A DNA stretch of 18,483 nt from Porphyromonadaceae bacterium UBA7555 (GTDB taxonomy: Bacteria; Bacteroidota; Bacteroidia; Bacteroidales; Muribaculaceae). Positions 1 through 9,000 of this stretch are shown piece after piece. Location of the stretch: assembly GCA_002478045.1 (NCBI GenBank), contig DLLT01000042.1, forward strand, positions 38,601 to 57,083, in the 5' to 3' direction. The notes under the pieces were generated by a model. That model was not told where the DNA came from and ran no database searches. It saw only the letters and a list, made by a program, of their open reading frames with translations. How positions within the stretch are numbered: the stretch's first letter is position 1; each line of letters begins with the position of its first letter. The position numbers and the translations under genes were made by a program.

Positions 1-3000
1 CAGGGGCGTCTTGTGGTGGAGAATGTCGGGTCAATGGATGAAATCACCGATGGGGATTTTGAGACGCCTACACGAAATGTGCAGCTACCCGATTTGCCGG
101 AGAATGTTTCAACGGCAATAGGGAGTGGTGGCAAGCCTGTGGTGATAAAGAAATCTGTGTTTGAGAAAAACCGCGACAATCATCCCGAGATAGATGCGGC
201 AGAAAGTCGCAGTATATTGGAACGGGCGCTGTACAATCCCGACCTTGTGGGCAGCGTGCAAGCGAGACGACGTCCCTACTATCGCGTGGCCATACAGACG
301 GGCGACAGAAATGCCGTAGTCGTACTTGATATATATGATGGTAAGGATAATACGGAGATTGTCGGATGGCGTGAGATAAACGAGCGAGGTCTTGAAAGAA
401 TGAGAAGACAAGCCGCCAAGGATGACGGGCAACTCATCATACTTTCACCGAGCGATAAGCCCGGTTCGGCGGCAGCCCTTTCCACTCTTCAAGACGGCTT
501 GTCTTCCGGTGGCAAAGGTAGTGAAAAAGCGGCGGATGCGCAAGGGGTGCAGGCGGCAGGTGCGTTGTCGCGCGTGCCGGTGGATGCTAAGGGCGAGCCG
601 ATGTTTGAGGCGGCCGAGGATGCGTCCACGGCGTGGGATGCTCTTGTGGAGTATAGCGGTGGCGATGCGGCCACGGCGCGTGAGATTGTGTCGGTGATGG
701 TTGAGCAGAAGCGCAAGGGATATGAGCGTGCTCAGAAGCTCAAGCCCAAGGGCAAGACGCCGGCAGAGATACTATCGTCGAAGCGCGACATAGACGGCGA
801 GCGTGCGCGTACGCAGCAGGAGTATGACCGTTGGCGTCAGATGTCGGAGGTCGAGCGAGAGCGTGCAGCGGCTGCAGAGCGTGAGCGCGAGGCCGAGGCG
901 CGGCGTTTGGCGGCAGAGCAGGCCGAGCGCGAGCGAGCTGCAAGGGCGGCGCAGGCCGAGGCCGACCGTCGGCGCTTAGAGCGGTTGAACGGCGTGCCCG
1001 ATTGGCGTGCCGATACGGCGGATGCGGCGCGTGCGCGCGGTTATCGTCGCAGCGGGCCCGAGGTGATAGAGCGTCAGGGGGCTGTCGATGCGGTACGCGG
1101 TAAGGCAGTGCGCGTGAAATTTGCCAAGGACACGACCGAGGACGGTGTTGCGGCCGTGATAGATGTGGAAGCATTGCAGCCGAGCCACGTGCAGGGCGTA
1201 AGGAATGTGCGGCACTTTATACCCGAGGCGCAGCCCAAAGACCGCAAAGATGCGGTGAGCAAGGTGAGTGCGCAGGATATAGCGCGTGATATACGCCCCG
1301 AGGAGATTACCGGAAGTATTACCGCGTATACCGGAGCGCCGAGTGTGAATGCGCGTGGCGAGACCATACAGGGTAATTCGCGTGCCGATGCGTTGAAATG
1401 GATGTACGACAGCGAGCCCGAGCAGGCGGCCAAGTACAAGGCCTACCTTGTAGAGCATGCCGAGGACTTCGGGATGGATGCCGAGGACATAGAGGCTATG
1501 GAGCGTCCCGTGCTGGTGAATATGCTCGATGTGGATGATGCGCGGGCTATACGTCTGGGTCAGTATGTGCAGTCCGATACAGAGAGTGGCGGCGTAGAGC
1601 GCATACGCGGACGTGCGGCGGCGCGTAAGATGGGCGCCGATATACGACAGTATGCAGAGCGGCTGTTGTCTTCGGAAGACGAAGAAGCGAGCATCTCGCA
1701 ATTGATAGCTTCGAACGGTGTGAAGACCCTGCAATGGATGAATACGCATGGATATATCACCGACACGCAGTATGCCAGTTGCTTCGACCGCAAAGGCGAG
1801 TTGACCGGAGCGGCGGCCGAGGACCTCAAGGACGTGTTGTATCAAGGCATCTTCGAGGGCGGCAGTGTAGAGATAGAAGAGATGTTTGCGAAGCTGCCGG
1901 CGAAGGCACAGCGAGCCATATTGGCGACGGCCTACCGCGATTATGACAGCGGCGAGGCCGACAGCATCCGCGGTGAGATACAGCAGGCCATAGTGCTGTA
2001 TAACGAGATAATGATGTATCCGCAGTATGCCGGGGCGACGAATATCGAATCGGCATTGACGGCGGTGGTTGCATGGTCGCAGCAGTATGCATTTGATGAA
2101 GCGAGCGGCGAGAGTTATCTGCCTGCCGAAAGATTTAGTAACTTTGCGTTGCACTTGGCGGCGATGTACAAGGGCATGAGCCAGCGCGGTCTGCAGAAGA
2201 TGTTCAACGACCTGTACGACACGATACAAGGCGTGGGCGAAGATACGTTGTTCGAGAGTGTGGAGCATACGCCGCACACGATAGCCGAGGCCGTGTATAA
2301 GGTGCTCGGCATAGAATACAAACCTGTAAACGGAATAAATAATGGAGAGAAAGGACATGTACCTGTGGCTGACGATGGTGAAGTCGGCCAAGGAGGGAGA
2401 CGAGGAAGCACAACAGATGTTGGAGGCCGAGAACGCGTTGCGGGCTCAGGCCGGACGGATGAGCGTAGAAGAGGAACTGCTGCAGCTGGCTCGGGAGCCG
2501 GAGGCGTAGGGCTTTCGGAGGGCGGCGGCCCGGTAGGCCGTTCGTTGTCGGAGAGTGAGGCGACTGATTTGGTCGGGCGTATGGAGGCGTCAGCCGAGGT
2601 CGCGCCCACGGTAGAGCTGACGCCTGAGAATTGGTTGGCTCAGTTCGGTGAGGATGGTATGGTTGACACGCCTATAGGTGTTGTCAAGATGGGAGAGAAC
2701 CAGTTTATCAAGATGTATTCGCGTGGTCGTGCGGAGTATTTTGGTATGGTTTATCCTACGCTGAATGAGCCGGATGTAGTGCTTGAGGAGGTTGACCCCA
2801 AGGATGGCTCGGAACGTGACAGTAAGTATCTTTTCGTGAAGACGTTTGTCAAGGCGGATGGTACACGTATTGTACACTTTGAGTCTGTAACCGTGAAAAA
2901 AGACGGCATGGAGGTCTCGATAAGTAGTCATGAGATTAAGGACACAGCGGTAAAAAACAAGATGCAGAATGATAAAATCCTGCATCTTGCTGAGAAGCTG

Positions 3001-6000
3001 TCTCCCGGTTCTGAATGGCGCTTAACCGAGACTTCGAGTGGGTCGGAGAGACCGGACCTTGTTCCTACGTCTGACAAAACTTCTCTCAGGGGCAAAGGTA
3101 CGACAAAGTCGGCGGATGCGCAAGGGGAAAATGCAGAAAGTAGCCGGAATGGCTTGAATAGCTCGAATGGGAAGAAAGAGGATAATGCGGCGCAGATAGT
3201 GCGTTTGGAGGAGCTGTTGGAGAAGCCCGGGGCAGATAAGAAGCTTGTGCGGGCAGAGATAGCGCGTTTGCGCGGAGAAGCGGCAGGCGGCAAAGAGCCG
3301 AAGAAGCCCGAGAAGGAGAGGAAAGAGACTGTCTTCCAACAGGCCGAGCGCGTGGCCAAGGGAGCGCGAGATAAGCGTGAGGGCGCGAAGAAAGTCGGGT
3401 ATAATGCCGAGACCAAGAAATGGAAGGGCATTCCGTCCGGGGATATTGTGGCGACGAGTGCTGCAGACAGGTTCGGTATTATCACGGGATACACGCATGA
3501 TCCGCGAATAATAGCGGTACACAATTCCAAGAGCGGGCGGACGTGGCTGGAGGTTGAGGTGGATGACGACCATGCCGAGACGCCGGAGCGTATCGTTGAG
3601 GTGTTAGAGAAAGAAGGCTATGAGATGGAGGGTCGCGGGGGTATTGCCACCGTGAACTTCGACAGCTATAACGAGGCGAAGGCTTTTTCCGAGCACGTGC
3701 GCGAGATACAGAAGCGTGTGGATGCCGAGCGGCAGTTGAATGTAGAATCGGCGCAGGGGCAGGCACAGAATAAGCCGGATAACGAAGGCGGCGTAATAGG
3801 CCGTTCACTGACCGAGCGCGAGGCGACCGAGTTTGTCGGGCGCATGGAGGCACAGGCCGAGGCTGCACCTGAGGTAGAGCTGACGCCTGAGAATTGGAAG
3901 GTGCAATTTGGCGAGGACGGCAAGGTAGACACGCCTATGGGTGTCGTCAAAATGGGAGAGAACCAGTATGCCAAGATGCAACAGCGCGGACGTGCGGAGT
4001 ATTTCGGTATGGTATATCCTACGCTGAATGCGCCGGATGTAATCATGGAGAAAACTGCTCCTACCGAAGGAGCGGAGCGAGACACCAAATACATCTTTGT
4101 GAAAACTTTCGTCAAACCTGACGGAAGCCGTCTTGTGCATTTTGAATCTATAACGGTACGGCGTGACGGCATGGAGGTATCGGTAAGCAGTCATGAAGCC
4201 GCAGCAAAAGACATAAAAAAAGATATGCAGAACGAAAAAATCCTGCATATCTCTGAGAAATTGTCCCCCGATTCTGAATGGTCCTTAACCGAGGCTCCGA
4301 ATGGTTCGGAGAGACCGGACCTTGTTCCTACGTCTGACAAAACTTCCGGCGACAAAGTTACGACAAAAGAAGCTGAAAAGCAAGAGCAAGGCGAAGAAGG
4401 TGCGGCTGCAGATGTCGATGCAGAATTGGCGGCGAAGTTGCGCAAGTCGCCGGGGCTGGAGCTGTCGACGAAGAAGGTTAAGGGTAAGGTTACGGTGAAT
4501 CCCAAGGATTATGCTCCGTGGCGTAAGACGAAAGAGGATAATGAGCGGCCGTTTTTGCGCGGAGTGCATTACGAGGGCGGCTTGGCCATAGCTACGGATT
4601 CGTATAGTATCATAATGGTGCGCAGCAAGTATCCCGCGGCGTGGGAAGGTAAGACCATAGGCTGGGACGGCAATGCGTTAGATATGGGCGATTATTCTTA
4701 TGTGCCGTGGCACACACTCTTGAGATTCTTGAGTATGCACAAGAAAGCGTTGTACGCGGTGGATAAGGCGGCGTTTAGGTCGGCGGTAGAAGAAGCGCGT
4801 GCGGACAAGGCGCGCGGCGAGCGCAATGTGCTTGATTACGCGATAGGGGTGCCGTATGCCGGAGGCGAGGTTTATATTGCGTTAGAGCGTGCCGAGTTGT
4901 TGGTTGACCTTATGGGCAAGGTGAAGAACGGCGAGTTGCGCTTAAATAATACGGGGCCGTATGTGTGCTTGAGCGGCGATGGTGTATATTCGATACACAT
5001 GGGTTTGAGCAAAGAGCGGATGAATCAAGGTTCGGGCACTTATGTTGTGGATATGCCGCAGGCGGCAATATCGGCTGTGCGAGCCATGGATAGTCAGGGC
5101 AATCCGGTGAATGCCGACGGAACGCTGAAGCTTGAGCGAGTGTCATCCGTTGATGAAATCACGGATGCTGACTTTGCAGAGCCCAAACGCAATGTGCAGC
5201 TACCCGAGTTGCCGTATAGCGTTGATTTGGCCATCGGTGCGAACGGCAAGCCGGTGATAATCAAGAAGAATATCTTTGAGAAGAATCGGGATGCCCACAA
5301 ATTTTCGTTTGCTGAAAGCCGCGATATATTAAAGGCTGCATTGTATGGCACAGATTTAGTCGGGCGTACGCAGCCTACGAAGAAGCCGCTTCACTGGGTT
5401 GTGATAAAATTGGATGAGAAGAGTCCGATAGTCGTGCTTGAGGTAAATGAGAATAAGGATAATATTGAGATTGTCGGGTGGTACACACTTGACGAGAGGA
5501 ATCTCAATAGAATAAAAAGACAAGCCGAGAAGAACGGCGGCGAACTCGTTATGTTATCTCCAAAAGATAAGGTGGGAAGCCTTTCCACTCCTCTTGACGG
5601 CTTGTCTTCCGGTGGCAAAGGTAGTAATAAGTCGGCAGGTACGCAAATGAAGCAGAACAAGGCGGACGGTGCTGTTGCCGAGGGCGTGGAAGCGTCGGAG
5701 GCTGTGTTGCGAGATGCGGTGGTTGAGAAGTTGCGCGAGAGCGGCTTGGATGTGATTACGGACGTCGAGGCCGGGCAGAAGGTGTTGGATGAGGCGAATG
5801 GTAAGGATGTGCGTACTATGTCTTTCGGAGAACCGTATGACTATAGCGAATATCCGAGAGGTCGTGCAGAGAAAGGACTTGCCGACAAAAAGGTGGACGT
5901 GGTAACGGCTGATGCCAATCATGGATTTGCCAATTATAGGGAAGCCAAAGAATGGGCTAAACGGAATATTTCGCGGGTGTATGACAACGAGGAGACCGGA

Positions 6001-9000
6001 GGCAAGGGTGACGTGCGTATCAGCAACACGGCCATTGATAAGTACCTCTCACAAAGCGCCGTTAACAAGAGCGACCGCAAGGATGTACATTTGGCCGTAC
6101 TGAGGGTGCTGCCGGAGGTACTTAAGACAAGTGTCGATGCTGAGACACATCCCGACTTTTTGAAAGGTGATGATGGTAAGCGCAGCGTGGAGAACGGCTT
6201 CAATAAAGATGTACTGGTGCATCGGTGTTATGGCGCTGTAGAACTGGACGGCGAGATGTACCGTGTGAAGATAACGCTGAAGGAAGATCCTCGAGATGTT
6301 TCTTCTCCGCATACAACGCACAGCTATGAGGCAACAAAAATAGAGCTAATCGCAGGAACATGGGAAAACCGAAGAGGTCCTTCCCCCAATACGAAAAGCT
6401 CTATTTCGGGCGCAAATTTACTGAAAGATGTCGAAATGTCCTATGATAAGGGCAAAAAACTTTTAGATGAGAGCAAAAAGCGAGACGAGACTATACGAGA
6501 GCATCGCGTATACCACGGCAGTGGGGCGGACTTTGACAATATCGAGAACAATGGGAGCGATAAGAATAATGGGAACGATGTGCGAGTCGGGCAGCTCGGT
6601 GACCATGTGCGTTTTTTCCGGACGGCCGGGGGCGAGGCGTACGGCTTCACTGTCGGTGGGAAGATATATATCGATCCGCGGATAGCGATGGCGGAGACGC
6701 CGATACACGAGTATGCGCACCTGTGGGCCGAAGCCTTGCGATGCGGCAATGCTGCGGAGTGGTCCAATGTGGTAGGGTTGATGAAAGATACTCCCGTATG
6801 GGCTGAGGTGCGAGAGCGTTATCCCGAGTTGGAGAGTGAAGACGAGATAGCCGATGAGGTGATAGCGACATATAGCGGACGGCGTGGAGCCGAGCGGTTG
6901 CGTCAGGAAGCCAAGAAGGTCGCCGAGGGCAAAGGCAGCGTCTTTGAGAAAGCCGAGGCCATAAGCGCTTTGGCGCGAGTGAAGGCGGCGTTGGCACGCT
7001 TCTGGAAGGGTGTATGCGACTTTCTGCATATACATTACAAGAGCGCCGAGGAAGTAGCCGACAGGGTGATGAAAGACCTATTGGACGGAGTAAATCCGCG
7101 AGATGTATTGCGCAAGAACAAGCAGAATGAGGTGATACAGCGGAGCAATCCGATGGGAGACGATTACCACACCGGAGTGCGCGGCGTTGAGGATATACGG
7201 ACGATGCGCGAGGCCATATCCGAGGCGCGTGCCGAGGGCGCAGAGGGCGGCTGGGAGACGTTGTCGAGTTATCCCGATGTGAGCAATGCGATGCTTGAGG
7301 AAGCGTTGCGCAGCGGACGAGTGAGGGTATACAGCAGCAAGCCCATAGAGGCCGGAGTGTTTGTGACGCCGTCGCGGATGCAGGCCGAAGACTATGCCGG
7401 CGGCGGACGGGTATACAGCAAAGAAGTGAGCGTAGACGATGTAGCGTGGCTGAATACCGATGAGGGACAGTTGGCGCCGGAGACAATGTCGAATGACGAA
7501 AGTGGGATGTCGGATAGGGCGCGTATGGAGGCAGCGCGGCGCCGCAGCGAAGAAGCCGAGCGGCGAGATAAGCAGCTAAGGGCGCAGGACATAGCCACGG
7601 CCATAGTGACCGGCAAGACCGAGGCGCAGGCACGTGCCGAGCGGCGTGAGCGCGAGCGCAAATACAAGGAAGAGACCAAAGAATTGTACGCAAGAGTTTT
7701 GTCGGGTGATTTTAATGAAGTAACTTTGCGGTTGATAAATGACTATCTGGACAAAGTAACCCCACTGAATTATTATGGACGACCTCTTTCTAAACGACTT
7801 CCAGCGCGAGCATTACGAAAAATGCCGATTGGAGAACGAACGGGTAGCATCGATGCACTATTCTCACGAATATCTGAAAGCGCAGTCGGAGCGCATGAAC
7901 GCGCTGGTGCAGAAGGAAAGAGAAGAATTGAGGAGAAAAAGAAAGAGCTCCTCAAAGGGTGGGCGATAGCCACCGGGCACTGGCATACAGATGTATCGGA
8001 CTTCACCGATGCAAAAGAGCCTTTGGGTCAAGGCAAAGATTCCGATGTATATGTATCGAAAGACGGCGAGAGTGTCATCAAGGCATCGAAAGGCAAGGAA
8101 GATATTAAGCGCCATCGTCCCGACATAGACAATATTGCGTTGTTCAACTATGTATTCCCGGGCAGCAAGTATGAGATTATAGGTTATGGCGAGATAGGCG
8201 GGAAGTTTGTACGCTTTCTTCGACAGCCGATAGTAGACTTCACCGACAGCAAGCCGCTGACGGTAGAAGATCGTGTGGAGTATATGGAGCGTCTCGGTTT
8301 CAGGCCGATGAATGCGGAGAAGACCGCGTTTACGAACGGCGAGATAGTGGCGTCCGATATACAGGGCAACAATATAGTTAAAGACAGTCTGGGTAATGTT
8401 CGCGTGATAGATGCCGATATGCGTCTTCACACAAAGGATGTCGGCGGCGAGTACACCTATGCGCCCGTGGAGAAAGACACGGAGATAATGTCGAATGGAG
8501 AAAGTCGAATGTCGGATGGGCCGCGGTTCCAGTTTATAGGCGAGAGAGGCGCGGAAGACATGGCGGCGGTCAATGCGCGGTTTAATGAGGAGTTGGAGCG
8601 TTATAAGGCCGGCGAGATGGATAAGAACGAGGTGTTGCATCTGGGCAAGCCGCAGGGTGTGATGCGTGCGTTCCTTCCAAACTTGCCGATTGTTATGCGA
8701 CAACGCATTCTCAACAAAGGCAGTGTCAGAAAGCATAATGTAGCGATAGAAGCTCTTGCAGATATGCCCAATCACATGTCGCACCCAATCTTCGTGTTTA
8801 AGCGTAGTGATAATGCTTTGGGGGTGCTGACCGAGATGCAAGATCGTGATGGTAAGAATATATGTGTGGCTATTGAGTTAAACCGACAAATACAGAATGG
8901 CGGTGAAATTCTTGAAGTGAATGATGTACGCTCGATTCATGGCCGCAATGTGGCGGACATTGTGTATCCTATTGTTGAGAATGGAACACTGAAATGGGTG

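Noticed and set aside
13..15. GTG as the start of the giant protein
   Set aside because: The frame is open upstream and the first residues resemble those before domain A2, so the gene most likely starts outside the window.
422..697. 91-codon plus-strand frame inside the giant ORF
   Set aside because: Arg/Cys-rich with no fold-like pattern, unlike the three nested ORFs reported.
976..2391. 471-codon open frame on the minus strand
   Set aside because: Shadow of the coding strand: rich in His, Arg, Leu and Tyr, no domain, and the plus-strand DdrB/ParB-like domain explains the DNA.
6647..7693. 348-codon minus-strand frame
   Set aside because: Cys/Arg/Ser/Pro-rich and repetitive, typical of antisense to Glu/Ala/Arg-rich coding DNA; zincin 1 and the ART-like module lie on the plus strand.
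7864..8841. 325-codon minus-strand frame
   Set aside because: Antisense to kinase 1 with its clear motifs; no recognisable protein features.
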